This document shows positions 38,979 to 48,814 of a DNA stretch of 48,814 bases, in pieces. The notes beneath the pieces were generated by a model. It saw nothing but the letters and a program-made list of their open reading frames with translations. It searched no databases and had not been told where the DNA came from. Origin of the DNA: Betaproteobacteria bacterium HGW-Betaproteobacteria-16. GTDB taxonomy: Bacteria > Pseudomonadota > Gammaproteobacteria > Burkholderiales > Burkholderiaceae_C. The stretch's first letter is position 1; each line of letters opens with the position of its first letter. Location: assembly GCA_002840835.1 (NCBI GenBank), contig PHCQ01000035.1:1-48814 (forward strand). The letters run 5' to 3'. Position numbers and translations under genes: made by a program.

Positions 38979-39782
38979 TCAACGCCCAAACAGAAACACC
39001 GTGGGCTTGTCCAGGGGCAGGTGCTGGCTCAAGGCCTTACGTTTCCAGTCACTGATCAATGCGCTACGCACCACCTGATCCGGCAGGGTGAGGGCGCAGG
39101 CCAGCGCCAGACGGGAATGGGGCTGCAGTGTCTGCAACAGGCTCTGCAACAGGGCCGAATTCCGGTAGGGCGTTTCGATCAGGATCTGGGTCTGGCCTGA
39201 TTTCAGGGCGAGGCTTTCCAGTTCGCGCAGGCGTTTGGCCCGTTCGGTCGGTTCCTGGGGCACGTAGCCGACAAACGCAAAATTCTGCCCGTTGAGCCCG
39301 CTGGCGGCCAAGGCCAGCATCAACGAAACCGGTCCGGTCAGCGCGACCACCCGCAGTCCAAGGGTGTGTGCGGCCCGCACCACGGAACTGCCTGGGTCTG
39401 CGATGGCGGGCATGCCGGCCTCGCTGACCAAGCCCATGTCGTGCCCCTCCAGGGCCGGTGCCAGCAGGCTGCGGGCCATGGCATCGGATTCGGCGCCGGG
39501 CTGGTGATCGCCCTTCTTGTGAGCAGCACGCGGCAGCTCTGTGATTTGCTGGGCCTGCAGTGGACAGCCCAGTGCACCAACCGACTCGACACGTTTGAGA
39601 AACGCCCTGGTGCTCTTGGCGTTTTCCGTGATCCAGTGCGTCAACCGACTGGCAACCGCCAGGGTTTCGGCTGGCAGCCACTGCGTCAATGCTGCAGGCT
39701 CGGCTGCATTCGTGCCGAAATCCAGCGGAGCAGGAACCAGATAGAGTGTGCCCAAGTGCCCGTGACCATTGGGCCGGCTCAC
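38979..39782 (-). CDS. SAM-dependent methyltransferase, RsmI/tetrapyrrole-methylase fold
   Basis: This 267-residue protein of the tetrapyrrole-methylase superfamily is related to RsmI, which methylates C1402 of 16S rRNA. Family-like segments are GTLYLVPAPL, LVSEAGMPAIADPGSSVVRAAH (SAM-site loop) and ALTGPVSLMLALAASGLNGQNFAFVGYVPQ. It differs from canonical RsmI near the start, where the early GTLYVVATPIGN-type motif is altered. It may therefore be the paralogous group often found beside maf in Burkholderiales. Its ATG overlaps the maf stop (ATGA). Confidence 0.85.
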   Translation of the reverse strand: MSRPNGHGHLGTLYLVPAPLDFGTNAAEPAALTQWLPAETLAVASRLTHWITENAKSTRAFLKRVESVGALGCPLQAQQITELPRAAHKKGDHQPGAESDAMARSLLAPALEGHDMGLVSEAGMPAIADPGSSVVRAAHTLGLRVVALTGPVSLMLALAASGLNGQNFAFVGYVPQEPTERAKRLRELESLALKSGQTQILIETPYRNSALLQSLLQTLQPHSRLALACALTLPDQVVRSALISDWKRKALSQHLPLDKPTVFLFGR

Positions 39783-40402
39783 AGGATGTGCCCTCCTGCC
39801 GCGCGAATCAGGTGGCAGGTTCGAATCAGGGGCAGCCCGATCAAGGCCGTGGGATCGTCGTTGTCAATGCGCTCCAGCAGGGCGATGCCCAATCCCTCGC
39901 TCTTCGCGCTGCCCGCACAGTCGTAGGGCTGTTCAGCCCTCAAGTAGCGCTCGATCTCGTCGTCGCCCAGGTCCCGGAACTTCACGCACACTTGCGCCAG
40001 TTCGCTTTGCTCGAAGCCGGAATCAAGGCAAACCACAGCGAGGGCGGTCTGAAAGATCACCGTCTTTCCGCGCATGCGCCGCAGCTGTTCGGTGGCCCTT
40101 TCATGCGTGAGCGGTTTTCCCAGAGGGGTGCCTTCCAGGTCAGCCACCTGATCGCTGCCAATCACGATGGCGTTGGGATGCCGCAGTGACACGTCACGCG
40201 CCTTGGCCACGGCCAGTCTCAGTGCCAGGTCGGCAGGCAATTCACCCGGGGTTGGTGTTTCGTCTACATTCGGCCCATCCACTTCAAAGGGAATCTGCAA
40301 TCGGGCGAGCAGTTCACGGCGATAGCGGGAAGTGGAACCCAGAACAAGGGGACGCGGCCCGACTTTTTTTGCGGGTGAAGTGTGTTCATGCATGCCGCGC
40401 AT
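39779..40402 (-). CDS. Maf/YceF-type nucleotide pyrophosphatase
   Basis: This 207-residue Maf-fold house-cleaning enzyme hydrolyses non-canonical or methylated nucleoside triphosphates. It has the substrate-loop motif GSTSRYRRELL and IGSDQVADLEG with the catalytic aspartate, and it fits the YceF (m7GTP) subgroup. Two in-frame ATGs three codons apart are available; the first has AGGG just upstream. It is translationally coupled to the methyltransferase and divergent from yceD by 28 bases. Confidence 0.9.
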   Translation of the reverse strand: MRGMHEHTSPAKKVGPRPLVLGSTSRYRRELLARLQIPFEVDGPNVDETPTPGELPADLALRLAVAKARDVSLRHPNAIVIGSDQVADLEGTPLGKPLTHERATEQLRRMRGKTVIFQTALAVVCLDSGFEQSELAQVCVKFRDLGDDEIERYLRAEQPYDCAGSAKSEGLGIALLERIDNDDPTALIGLPLIRTCHLIRAAGGHIL

Positions 40403-40430
40403 TTTCCCTGCATTCTTTTAAACTGACCGA

Positions 40431-41000
40431 ATGAACACCCCACAAGCGAAAACACAGTGGTTGCCGGAGCGCCTGGATGTGCGCTCTTTTGCCCAGGCGT
40501 CAGGGCAGATGAGCGCAGAAGCACCTCTGGCGCGGTTCTCGCGGCTGGTTGAGGAGCTTTCCGAGGCCTCCGGCCCTGAGATGCTTGCAGGGGTGCAATG
40601 GCATGCCGAAGGCAGCCTGCGCACCGATTCCCATGGTGCGGCGCCTGCCGTCTGGCTCCATCTGCAGGCAAAGGCGGTCGTGCCGCTTCAGTGTCAGCGT
40701 TGCCTGGGGTCGGTGGACACGTCGCTCGATATCGATCGGTGGTTCCGGTTTGTCGCAGACGAAGCCACTGCAGAAGCACAAGACGACGAAAGTGAAGAAG
40801 ATGTGCTCGTGCTCGAGCCCGTTATGTCGCTTTATGACCTGCTTGAGGACGAGTTGCTCATGTCGCTGCCACTTGTTCCCATGCACGAAACCTGCCCGGT
40901 TCCCGTTGTGATGCAGGCGTCAGACCCCGGCATTGGCACGGAAGAGGGTGACAACAAGGCGCCGCATCCCTTCGCTTCCCTCGCCCGGTTGAAAAAGTGA
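40431..41000 (+). CDS. yceD: YceD/DUF177 family protein
   Basis: This 189-residue protein of the DUF177 family is almost always encoded just upstream of rpmF in bacteria. Members are linked to 23S rRNA maturation and ribosome assembly. The conserved core is VVPLQCQRCLG, with the Cys pair, followed by an acidic region and the DLLEDELLMSLPLVPMHE segment. A separate promoter for rpmF lies in the 230-base gap after it. The exact biochemical role is not settled. Confidence 0.92.
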   Translation: MNTPQAKTQWLPERLDVRSFAQASGQMSAEAPLARFSRLVEELSEASGPEMLAGVQWHAEGSLRTDSHGAAPAVWLHLQAKAVVPLQCQRCLGSVDTSLDIDRWFRFVADEATAEAQDDESEEDVLVLEPVMSLYDLLEDELLMSLPLVPMHETCPVPVVMQASDPGIGTEEGDNKAPHPFASLARLKK

Positions 41001-41084
41001 CGATGTATGGAGCATGGATAGGTGCGTCTGAGAGCAGGTTCTGGCAGTGATCCTCCCTCGCGGCTGGCCAAGCCCAAGCCGAAA

Positions 41085-41113
41085 TGGACGTTTTGGATAC
41101 TTCGGGCTATAAT
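41085..41113 (+). promoter_or_regulatory. sigma-70-type promoter of rpmF
   Basis: A perfect -10 TATAAT (41108-41113) stands 17 bases after a -35-like TGGACG (41085-41090; four of six match). It gives a leader of about 110 bases before rpmF. Strong constitutive expression would suit a ribosomal protein and the fatty-acid genes that follow. Confidence 0.65.
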
Positions 41114-41230
41114 GCTTGGCTTTGCGCTGGCATGCTCCTGACTGAGTCGCGAATCACGCGTTCGGGGGTCATCAATAACCAAGCAGTCACCTGGCGCACC
41201 CGACCCACTTACCGATTTTAGGAGCCCACC

Positions 41231-41413
41231 ATGGCCGTCCAGCAAAACAAAAAGTCCCCTTCCAAGCGCGGCATGCACCGTTCGCACAATGCGCTGAACG
41301 TGCCCGGCATCGCGGTTGAGCCCACCACCGGCGAAATCCACCTTCGACATCACATCAGCCCCAATGGTTTTTACCGTGGCCGGCAGGTGCTGAAGAACAA
41401 GTCCGAAGCCTAA
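41231..41413 (+). CDS. rpmF: 50S ribosomal protein L32
   Basis: This 60-residue basic ribosomal protein begins [22 protein letters not shown], the standard L32 N-terminus, and keeps the [14 protein letters not shown] tail of beta-proteobacterial L32. A GGAG ribosome site precedes the ATG. A strong intrinsic terminator follows 68 bases after the stop, so plsX needs readthrough or its own promoter. Confidence 0.98.
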   Translation: MAVQQNKKSPSKRGMHRSHNALNVPGIAVEPTTGEIHLRHHISPNGFYRGRQVLKNKSEA

Positions 41414-41481
41414 AGGTGGCGGGAGTCAGCAAGCCTCGTCGCTGGGATGCGTTCGGGGCTTGTCAAGCCTATGAGACGCAG

Positions 41482-41508
41482 GCCCGCATGATTCATGCGG
41501 GCTTTTTT
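41482..41508 (+). terminator. intrinsic terminator after rpmF
   Basis: GCCCGCATG-ATT-CATGCGGGC forms a perfect 9-bp stem followed by six Ts. It lies between rpmF and plsX and should uncouple L32 synthesis from the fatty-acid genes at least partly. Confidence 0.9.
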
Positions 41509-41549
41509 CTGGTCAGTGGTGCTGTCAGCATCCGCATCGAGGCAATGTC

Positions 41550-42608
41550 ATGATCACCGTTGCTGTCGACTGCATGGGCGGTGATGTGGGTCCAGCGGTG
41601 ACCTTGCCCGCCTGTGAGGCTTTTTTGTCGCGGTACCCGCAAGCCCAGTTGCTCCTGGTGGGGATGCCCGAGGCGTTCGGGGCCTGGCCGCAGGTCAAGA
41701 ACAATGTGCGTTGCCGCATCGTGCCTGCGTCAGAGGTGATCGCTATGGACGACACCGTCGAGGTGGCCCTGCGCAAGAAAAAGGACTCGTCAATGCGGGT
41801 GGCCATCGCGCAAGTCAAGGATGGCGCTGCTCAGGCGGCGGTGTCGGCGGGCAACACCGGCGCCCTCATGGCGATTGCCCGCTACCTTCTCAAGACGCTC
41901 GACGGCATTGATCGGCCGGCCATTGCCACGCAGTTGCCCAACGCCAAGGGTGGGGCGACGACCGTTCTGGACCTTGGAGCCAACGTCGATTGCACCGCAG
42001 AACATCTGCTGCAGTTTGCCCTCATGGGCTCTGCGCTGGTGTCTGCAACCGGCGGAAAGAATCCCACGGTGGGATTGTTGAACGTGGGGGAAGAAGTCAT
42101 CAAAGGCAGCGAAGTGATCAAAAAGGCGGGCCTTTTGCTGCGGGATGCGGCGGATGCTGGCGACCTCAACTTTTACGGAAATGTCGAAGGAGATGACATT
42201 TTCAAAGGAACCACCGACATCGTGGTCTGCGATGGATTCGTCGGAAATGTGGCGTTGAAGGCCAGTGAAGGCTTGGCCACCATGATCAGCGGCTTCATCC
42301 GTGATGAGTTTTCACGCAATATTTTGACCAAAATGGCGGCATTCGTTGCTTATCCGGTTCTATCTGCCTTCAAAAAGCGCGTTGACCATCGTCGGTACAA
42401 CGGTGCCGCATTGATGGGACTGCGTGGCCTGGTTTTCAAGAGCCACGGCTCTGCCGACGCTTTTGCGTTTGAACAGGCCCTGTGCCGGGCTTATGATGCG
42501 GCCCACCACAATTTGCTGGGCAATGTGCGTGATCGCATTGAGCACGCCAGGCACCTCCTGGTGCCACAAGGCAGTTCCAGCGAACTCAATAACGTTCCCA
42601 CTCTCTGA
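41550..42608 (+). CDS. plsX: phosphate acyltransferase PlsX
   Basis: This 352-residue enzyme converts acyl-ACP and phosphate to acyl-phosphate, the first committed step of phosphatidate synthesis in this route. It starts [14 protein letters not shown] and shows [41 protein letters not shown] and [31 protein letters not shown]. It heads the fatty-acid cluster, 11 bases before fabH. Confidence 0.97.
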   Translation: MITVAVDCMGGDVGPAVTLPACEAFLSRYPQAQLLLVGMPEAFGAWPQVKNNVRCRIVPASEVIAMDDTVEVALRKKKDSSMRVAIAQVKDGAAQAAVSAGNTGALMAIARYLLKTLDGIDRPAIATQLPNAKGGATTVLDLGANVDCTAEHLLQFALMGSALVSATGGKNPTVGLLNVGEEVIKGSEVIKKAGLLLRDAADAGDLNFYGNVEGDDIFKGTTDIVVCDGFVGNVALKASEGLATMISGFIRDEFSRNILTKMAAFVAYPVLSAFKKRVDHRRYNGAALMGLRGLVFKSHGSADAFAFEQALCRAYDAAHHNLLGNVRDRIEHARHLLVPQGSSSELNNVPTL

Positions 42609-42619
42609 TCCCCTCTTTC

Positions 42620-43597
42620 ATGACCCGCTACGCCCGAATCACAGGCACTGGCAGCTGCCTGCCTCCACAGCGTCTGAGCAATGCCGACATGGTTGCCATG
42701 CTGGCCAAGCGCGATGTGGAGACCAGTGACGAATGGATCGTTGCGAGAACTGGTATTCGAGCGCGCCACTTTGCGGATGAAGGCGTGTTTTCCAGCGATC
42801 TGGCGGCTCATGCCTGTCGTCAGGCCATGAGCGCAGCCAACGCGTCGCCGGGTGAGATCGACCTGATCATCGTGGCCACCTCCACACCGGACATGGTGTT
42901 TCCGTCAACCGCCGCACTGCTCCAGCACAAGCTGGGCATCGCCGGCTGCCCGGCGTTTGACGTGCAGGCGGTTTGCAGCGGTTTCATCTACGCGTTGACC
43001 GTGGCCGACGCGATGATCCGCACCGGCAGCGCAAAAAAAGCGCTGGTGGTGGGTGCGGAGGTGTTCAGCCGGATTCTGGATTTCAACGACCGCACCACCT
43101 GTGTGCTGTTCGGTGATGGTGCCGGGGCGGTGGTGCTGGAAGCCAGCGATGAGCCGGGGATTCTGGCGACCGACATCCATTCGGATGGCAAGCACAGCGG
43201 CATCTTGTGTGTGCCGGGGCATGTGTCCGGTGGGCAGATACTGGGCGACCCCTTGTTGAAGATGGACGGTCCGGCGGTTTTCAAACTGGCCGTGGGCGTA
43301 CTTGAAGAAACGGCGCTGGCATCCTTGCGCAAGGCCGGCAGGTCGGCCGAAGAGATTGACTGGCTGATTCCGCACCAGGCGAACATCCGCATCATGCAGA
43401 GTACTGCGAAGAAGCTCAAACTCTCCATGGACAAAGTGGTGGTGACGGTGGACGAGCACGGGAACACATCAGCCGCGTCCATTCCGCTGGCGCTGGACCA
43501 CGGCGTTCGTTCGGGCCAGGTCAAACCGGGGCACATGCTCATGCTGGAAGGCGTGGGTGGTGGGTTCACCTGGGGCTCGGTCCTGCTTTCTTACTGA
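42620..43597 (+). CDS. fabH: beta-ketoacyl-ACP synthase III
   Basis: FabH starts fatty-acid chains by condensing acetyl-CoA with malonyl-ACP. The 325-residue protein has the thiolase fold with the catalytic cysteine in [13 protein letters not shown], the histidine in [12 protein letters not shown] and the asparagine in [12 protein letters not shown]. It begins [16 protein letters not shown]. It lies between plsX and fabD in the usual order. Confidence 0.97.
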   Translation: MTRYARITGTGSCLPPQRLSNADMVAMLAKRDVETSDEWIVARTGIRARHFADEGVFSSDLAAHACRQAMSAANASPGEIDLIIVATSTPDMVFPSTAALLQHKLGIAGCPAFDVQAVCSGFIYALTVADAMIRTGSAKKALVVGAEVFSRILDFNDRTTCVLFGDGAGAVVLEASDEPGILATDIHSDGKHSGILCVPGHVSGGQILGDPLLKMDGPAVFKLAVGVLEETALASLRKAGRSAEEIDWLIPHQANIRIMQSTAKKLKLSMDKVVVTVDEHGNTSAASIPLALDHGVRSGQVKPGHMLMLEGVGGGFTWGSVLLSY

Positions 43598-43636
43598 GTC
43601 CCCCGAGATACCGGGTTAGACCAACTTCCTGAATTC

Positions 43637-44587
43637 ATGATGAATTTTGCTTTTGTTTTTCCTGGCCAGGGATCGCAATCCGTTGGCATGCTGGACGCCT
43701 GGGGCGATCATCCCGCGGTGGCCGAGGTGCTGCGCGAGGCATCCGACGCACTGGGTGAGGACGTTGGCCGGCTGATTCAAGAAGGTCCGGCCGACGTTCT
43801 GGCGCTGACCACCAATACACAGCCGGTAATGCTTGTGGCGGGCGTGGCTGCCTGGCGGGTCTGGCTGGCTGAGGGGGGCGCATTGCCTGCGGCCGTTGCA
43901 GGACACTCACTGGGTGAGTACAGCGCACTGGTGGCTTCTGGTGTTTTGACACTCTCTCAGGCCGCGCCGCTCGTGCGGTTCCGGGCGGCTGCCATGCAGG
44001 AGGCGGTGCCGGTGGGCGAGGGCGCCATGGCTGCGGTGTTGGGTCTGCCATCCGATCAGGTGATCGCGGTCTGCGCCGACGTGCAGGCTTCTTATGGCGC
44101 GGGCAGTGCCGAAGTGGTGGAAGCGGTGAATTTCAATGATCCGGTGCAAACCGTGATCGCAGGCAGCAAGGCGGCGGTTGAAAAGGCGTGCGAAGCGGTC
44201 AAGCGTGCCGGCGCCAAGCGTGCGCTGCCGCTGCCCGTGTCTGCGCCTTTTCATTCATCCTTGATGCGCCCGGCGGCAGAGCGGCTGCAGGCGAAACTGG
44301 CTGAAACGGCCTTTGAGGCACCCCGAATCCCTTTGATCAACAACATCGACGTAGCGGTTGAGACGGATCCGGACCGTATCCGCAACGCCTTGTACAGGCA
44401 GGCCTTCGGACCGGTCCGGTGGGTGGAGTGTGTCGGTGCCATCAAGGCGCGGGGCATCCACACATTGATCGAATGCGGACCCCGCAAGGTCTTGACTTCG
44501 CTGACCAAGCGGATCGATCCGGAGTTGACGGCGGCCGCCATTTTTGATCCGGCAACACTTGACGAAGTCAAAGCGTTGCTGGCATGA
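43637..44587 (+). CDS. fabD: malonyl-CoA:ACP transacylase
   Basis: FabD loads malonyl groups onto ACP. The 316-residue protein starts (M)MNFAFVFPGQGSQSVGM, has the nucleophile motif GHSLGEYSAL and the catalytic histidine region PVSAPFHSSLM. Two adjacent ATGs are possible starts. It ends 20 bases before fabG. Confidence 0.97.
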   Translation: MMNFAFVFPGQGSQSVGMLDAWGDHPAVAEVLREASDALGEDVGRLIQEGPADVLALTTNTQPVMLVAGVAAWRVWLAEGGALPAAVAGHSLGEYSALVASGVLTLSQAAPLVRFRAAAMQEAVPVGEGAMAAVLGLPSDQVIAVCADVQASYGAGSAEVVEAVNFNDPVQTVIAGSKAAVEKACEAVKRAGAKRALPLPVSAPFHSSLMRPAAERLQAKLAETAFEAPRIPLINNIDVAVETDPDRIRNALYRQAFGPVRWVECVGAIKARGIHTLIECGPRKVLTSLTKRIDPELTAAAIFDPATLDEVKALLA

Positions 44588-44607
44588 ACCCAGACAGAAA
44601 GTAGACG

Positions 44608-45728
<1,121 letters not shown>

Positions 45729-45766
45729 TCCAGGTGCAGGTAGCCTGGGCTGCCTGAATTGATCAT

Positions 45767-45792
45767 CGCTCCCTGAGGGGAGCGTTCTATTT
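45767..45792 (+). terminator. hairpin after acpP
   Basis: CGCTCCC-TGAG-GGGAGCG forms a 7-bp stem followed by the weak T-tract TTCTATTT. It lies 38 bases after the acpP stop and 29 bases before fabF. Partial termination would explain higher acpP than fabF expression. Confidence 0.6.
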
Positions 45793-45821
45793 GTACGCAG
45801 TCACCAGCGTGGGGGAAATGA

Positions 45822-47066
45822 ATGAATCGTCGACGCGTTGTCGTGACCGGCTTGGGATGTGTCAGCCCTGTGGGAAACACGGTGGCCGATGCTTGGTCCA
45901 ATCTGATTGCCGGGCGCTCTGGCATTGACCTGATCACCAAATTTGACGCGACCGCGTTCGCGTGCAAGATCGCCGGCGAGGTCAAAGGCTTCGATCTGGG
46001 AGCCTATATCGGGACCAAAGAAGCCAGGACGATGGACACGTTCATCCACTATGGCATTGCGGCTGCGCATCAGGCTGTCGTGGATTCAGGCTTGCCGGTC
46101 GGTGACGCGCTCGACGAAGAGCTGGCCAACCGCATTGGCTGCATCATCGGGTCCGGGATCGGGGGTCTCCCTCTGATTGAAGAGACCCATGCGGAACTGG
46201 TGGCGCGAGGCCCACGGCGCATTTCACCGTTCTTCGTGCCCGCGTCCATCATCAACATGATTGCCGGTCATGTGTCGATGCGGTTCGGCTTCAAGGGTCC
46301 CAACCTCGCAGTCGTCACAGCCTGCACCACGGGTCTTCACTGCATTGGTGAAGCTGCTCGAAAGATCGAGTACGGCGATGCCGACGTGATCGTGGCAGGT
46401 GGGTCTGAGGCCACTGTATCTCCACTGGGCGTGGGTGGTTTTGCCGCCATGCGGGCACTCTCTACCCGCAACGACGACCCTGCAACGGCTTCACGACCCT
46501 GGGACAGGGACAGGGATGGCTTTGTGCTGGGTGAGGGCGCGGGTGTCATGGTTCTAGAAGAGTACGAGCATGCCAAGGCCAGGGGAGCAAAGATCTATGC
46601 CGAACTCTCTGGTTATGGCATGAGTGCTGATGCCGGACACATGACGGCGCCGAGCATGGATGGCCCGCGGCGAGCCATGGTCAATGCCATGCGCAACGCG
46701 GGAGTCAATGCCGATCAGGTGGACTACTTGAATGCGCATGGCACTTCCACACCCCTGGGTGATGTGAACGAGACCCATGCCATCAAGGCCGCCTTGGGCG
46801 CGCATGCGAAGAGTACGGTGGTGAACTCCACGAAGTCCATGACAGGGCACCTGCTGGGTGGCGCCGGAGGCATTGAAAGTGTGTTCACCGTGCTGGCAGT
46901 GCATCACCAGAAGAGCCCGCCAACCATCAACATATTCAATCAGGATCCCGAGTGCGATCTTGACTACTGTGCCAACACAGCCAGAGACATGAAGATCGAC
47001 GTGGCAATGAAGAACAACTTCGGATTCGGCGGAACCAACGGCACGCTGGTTTTCAAGCGCATTTGA
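45822..47066 (+). CDS. fabF: beta-ketoacyl-ACP synthase II
   Basis: FabF elongates acyl chains. The 414-residue thiolase-fold enzyme begins [18 protein letters not shown]. Its catalytic cysteine is in [10 protein letters not shown] and its active-site histidines are in [11 protein letters not shown] and [13 protein letters not shown]. The C-terminal [14 protein letters not shown] is typical. A strong hairpin follows 35 bases after the stop. Confidence 0.97.
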   Translation: MNRRRVVVTGLGCVSPVGNTVADAWSNLIAGRSGIDLITKFDATAFACKIAGEVKGFDLGAYIGTKEARTMDTFIHYGIAAAHQAVVDSGLPVGDALDEELANRIGCIIGSGIGGLPLIEETHAELVARGPRRISPFFVPASIINMIAGHVSMRFGFKGPNLAVVTACTTGLHCIGEAARKIEYGDADVIVAGGSEATVSPLGVGGFAAMRALSTRNDDPATASRPWDRDRDGFVLGEGAGVMVLEEYEHAKARGAKIYAELSGYGMSADAGHMTAPSMDGPRRAMVNAMRNAGVNADQVDYLNAHGTSTPLGDVNETHAIKAALGAHAKSTVVNSTKSMTGHLLGGAGGIESVFTVLAVHHQKSPPTINIFNQDPECDLDYCANTARDMKIDVAMKNNFGFGGTNGTLVFKRI

Positions 47067-47099
47067 TCCTCGTCCTGCTCCGATCGCTTTTCCCTGAAC

Positions 47100-47582
47100 A
47101 TGCGCAGCGCCCCATCGGTGGTCTACCCCGTGGGGCGCTGCGCTTTTCATGGGCGCTTGCTTCTTGCATTGAGTGCACTCGGCTTGGCCACCTTGACGGG
47201 ATGGGCCTGGAGCGACTCAGGCCGGTTCTTCAGGGAAGGCTTCTGGGCAGGGCTGGGTTTGTGGGCGCTTTGGTCGGCTTGGGGGTTCAATGCCTGGTGG
47301 CGCACCCCGATGGGCACGCTCCATTGGGATTCGCTCGCCTCGCCGTTCGGCGATTCGCTGCGTGCGGGTGCGTGGCATTGGCACCCTCACAGGGTGGAAG
47401 AACGCGTGCCTCTGCAGCACCTCGAATCTGTGCTCGACTGTCAGGGTTGCGTACTGCTTCGCTTGAAGACGTTGGATCACAGGGCGACCTGGCTCTGGGT
47501 GGAGCGCCACCGCGCCCCCAGGCACTGGGACGACCTGAGGCGCGCATTGATGGCGACCCGCCGTCGCTTGAGTGCAAGGTGA
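47100..47582 (+). CDS. YgfX/CptA-like membrane protein
   Basis: This 160-residue protein has two predicted membrane spans near residues 20-36 and 46-62. Its C-terminal part, VLLRLKT...TWLWVERHRAPRHWDDLRRAL, resembles the end of E. coli YgfX (CptA). Genes of this kind commonly stand between fabF and rpoE in Burkholderiales. The first 15 codons lie inside the terminator-like hairpin that follows fabF, and no ribosome site precedes the ATG. The real start may therefore be a TTG or other codon further in. The function is unknown. Confidence 0.65.
   Translation: MRSAPSVVYPVGRCAFHGRLLLALSALGLATLTGWAWSDSGRFFREGFWAGLGLWALWSAWGFNAWWRTPMGTLHWDSLASPFGDSLRAGAWHWHPHRVEERVPLQHLESVLDCQGCVLLRLKTLDHRATWLWVERHRAPRHWDDLRRALMATRRRLSAR
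47102..47147 (+). terminator. hairpin after fabF, overlapping the next reading frame
   Basis: GCGCAGCGCCCCA (47102-47114) pairs perfectly with TGGGGCGCTGCGC (47131-47143) over 13 bp, followed by four Ts. It is very stable and looks like the end of the fatty-acid transcript, although the T-tract is short. It overlaps the start of the YgfX-like frame. Confidence 0.7.
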
Positions 47583-47633
47583 AGGGCCACACCCGGCGGC
47601 GCGAGCGGCCATCTGGGTTATATTTCCGCGCGC

Positions 47634-48275
47634 ATGACACCTGAAGATCACAACGCTCCGCCACCGCCCGACAGCGATGTCATGTTGGTGCAACGCACCC
47701 TTGGCGGGGAGCCGCGGGCCTTTGAGCTGCTGGTGATCAAGTACCAGCGTCGCGTGGAGCGATTGATCGGGCGCATGGTCAGGGACTCCGATCTGGTTCA
47801 GGACATTGCCCAGGAGACCTTCATTCGTGCGTACCGGGCGCTGGGGCAGTTTCGCGGTGATGCCCAGTTCTACACCTGGCTTTACCGCATTGCCGTCAAC
47901 ACGGCCAAGAAGCAGCTCATGGAGCTCAAGCGCGACCCCCTGGTTTTCCAGTCCCAGATGAAATCTGGCGATGACGATGAAACTTCCGGCTCGGAACGCG
48001 AACTAAATCCCAGTGTGGCCGACACCGAGACACCCGAGGCGGTGCTGGCCAGCAAAGAAATCGCGGAAGCGGTCAACGCCGCCATGGATGCTTTGCCTGA
48101 GGAGCTGCGCAATGCCATTGCTTTGCGTGAAATAGAAGGTTTGAGCTACGAAGAAATTGCGCAGGCGCTTGACTGCCCCATCGGGACAGTGCGTTCGAGG
48201 ATTTTTCGGGCACGAGAAGCGATTTCGAACCGCATCAAGCCCATGCTGGAACGTCAGACTGGCAAACGCTGGTAG
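47634..48275 (+). CDS. rpoE: RNA polymerase sigma factor RpoE (sigma-E)
   Basis: This 213-residue ECF sigma factor directs the envelope-stress response. Region 2 shows RVERLIGRMVRDSDLVQDIAQETFIRAYRAL and region 4 the helix-turn-helix EIEGLSYEEIAQALDCPIGTVRSRIFRAREAI. It is followed after 52 bases by its anti-sigma gene rseA, the usual arrangement. No clear sigma-E autoregulatory promoter was seen upstream. Confidence 0.95.
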   Translation: MTPEDHNAPPPPDSDVMLVQRTLGGEPRAFELLVIKYQRRVERLIGRMVRDSDLVQDIAQETFIRAYRALGQFRGDAQFYTWLYRIAVNTAKKQLMELKRDPLVFQSQMKSGDDDETSGSERELNPSVADTETPEAVLASKEIAEAVNAAMDALPEELRNAIALREIEGLSYEEIAQALDCPIGTVRSRIFRAREAISNRIKPMLERQTGKRW

Positions 48276-48327
48276 GTGTTTTTGAAGATGTCAGCGCCCG
48301 CTTTTTCGGGTGAACGGGGTGTGAGAA

Positions 48328-48814
48328 ATGAAAGCTTCAGAAGATTCGAAGAACGATGCCGGGCTTGCGCAGCAGGTGCCTGGAAGCAGTGCGTTCAGCC
48401 GGGCGGGGCCTGGCGAGAGCGCGGCCGCGAGCGCGTGGTCTGCGTTGATGGATGGCGCCATCAGCGATCAGGACTGGGATGCCCTTTGGCAAAGCGATGC
48501 TCATCCTTCTGCGGCCCATGAAAACTGGAATGCTTATCAGGTGGTGCGTGATGCGCTTCGCGGAGGCGCGCCGCTTGCTGCGGCAACCCCTCCATCGGCA
48601 TTCCTGGCCAGCTTCCAGGCCCGTTTCCATCAAGAACTGGCGGCGGCGCCTCGGAAGGATGAGGGCGAGCGGTTGACCGGTGAGGTGTCCCCCGTGGAAG
48701 GGGCAAGTGCCTTGGCTGCGAACGACTCGATCTTTCGCTGGAAGATGCTGGCGATGGCGGCTTCGGTTTCGGCGGTCATGGCAGTGAGTTGGGGTGTGTT
48801 GGGAACGGCCACTG
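48328..48814 (+). CDS. rseA: anti-sigma-E factor RseA (partial, runs off the window)
   Basis: The frame opens at ATG 48328, 52 bases after rpoE, and stays open to the last base for 162 codons. The N-terminal part (SAWSALMDGAISDQDWDALW) and WNAYQVVRDALRG match the cytoplasmic RseA domain that holds sigma-E. A hydrophobic span begins near the end (MLAMAASVSAVMAVSWG), as expected for this inner-membrane protein. The periplasmic part lies outside the window. Confidence 0.9.
   Translation, partial: MKASEDSKNDAGLAQQVPGSSAFSRAGPGESAAASAWSALMDGAISDQDWDALWQSDAHPSAAHENWNAYQVVRDALRGGAPLAAATPPSAFLASFQARFHQELAAAPRKDEGERLTGEVSPVEGASALAANDSIFRWKMLAMAASVSAVMAVSWGVLGTAT

Overview
This GC-rich window reads as a chromosomal segment of a Burkholderiales bacterium, most likely Comamonadaceae and possibly Hydrogenophaga-like. 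The assignment rests on gene order (yceD-rpmF-plsX-fabH-fabD-fabG-acpP-fabF-rpoE-rseA), the maf / SAM-methyltransferase pair, and protein character. It is inference without a database search. I saw no rRNA, tRNA, CRISPR array, transposase or phage gene.

Positions 245-13496 are all on the minus strand and form two consecutive catabolic gene blocks. The upstream block (13496 down to 8876) encodes an 8-oxoguanine-deaminase-like amidohydrolase, an orphan ABC solute-binding protein, a 2-oxoglutarate/Fe(II) oxygenase, a VOC protein and a RutR-type TetR regulator. The downstream block (8712 down to 245) encodes a flavodoxin-fold oxidoreductase, a cytosine-deaminase-like amidohydrolase, a RidA-like protein, a creatininase-family hydrolase, a complete NitT/TauT-type ABC importer, an FAD-linked oxidase and UreD. 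A sigma-54 promoter with a RutR-like operator over its predicted +1 lies just before 8712. The substrate is unknown; a modified purine, a pyrimidine or another nitrogen heterocycle is plausible.

Positions 13497-18831 hold a divergent promoter region with large nested inverted repeats, a Rieske oxygenase (+), a nucleoside deaminase and a second ABC importer (-). The importer has its own sigma-54 promoter. Between the Rieske gene and the deaminase lie two head-to-head copies of a structured element. Their stems differ in sequence but stay paired, while the internal-loop sequences are conserved. This is the best candidate for something undescribed.

Positions 18832-31096 contain malic enzyme MaeB and a urate-to-allantoate/ureidoglycolate pathway: PuuD, UraH, a UraD-AllC fusion, PuuE, an NCS2 permease and XdhC. 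There is also a divergent M20 hydrolase and a GntR/FCD regulator. The 8-bp palindrome TGTATACA occurs exactly three times in the window. All three copies are intergenic: by gntR/uraH, by puuD/NCS2, and upstream of the second ABC importer. They probably define the regulator's local regulon.

Positions 31169-48814 are mainly housekeeping: glutathione-dependent formaldehyde oxidation (frmA, fghA), a HAD phosphatase, a small Rieske protein, an S49 protease, sugar-nucleotide genes (galE, manC, galU), an RsmI-like methyltransferase, Maf, YceD, the fatty-acid synthesis cluster, rpoE and the start of rseA, which runs off the end.

A second dispersed repeat family of about 80-97 bp occurs five times. 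Each copy sits within 0-5 bases of a stop codon, in the same orientation as that gene, and most copies show compensatory stem changes.
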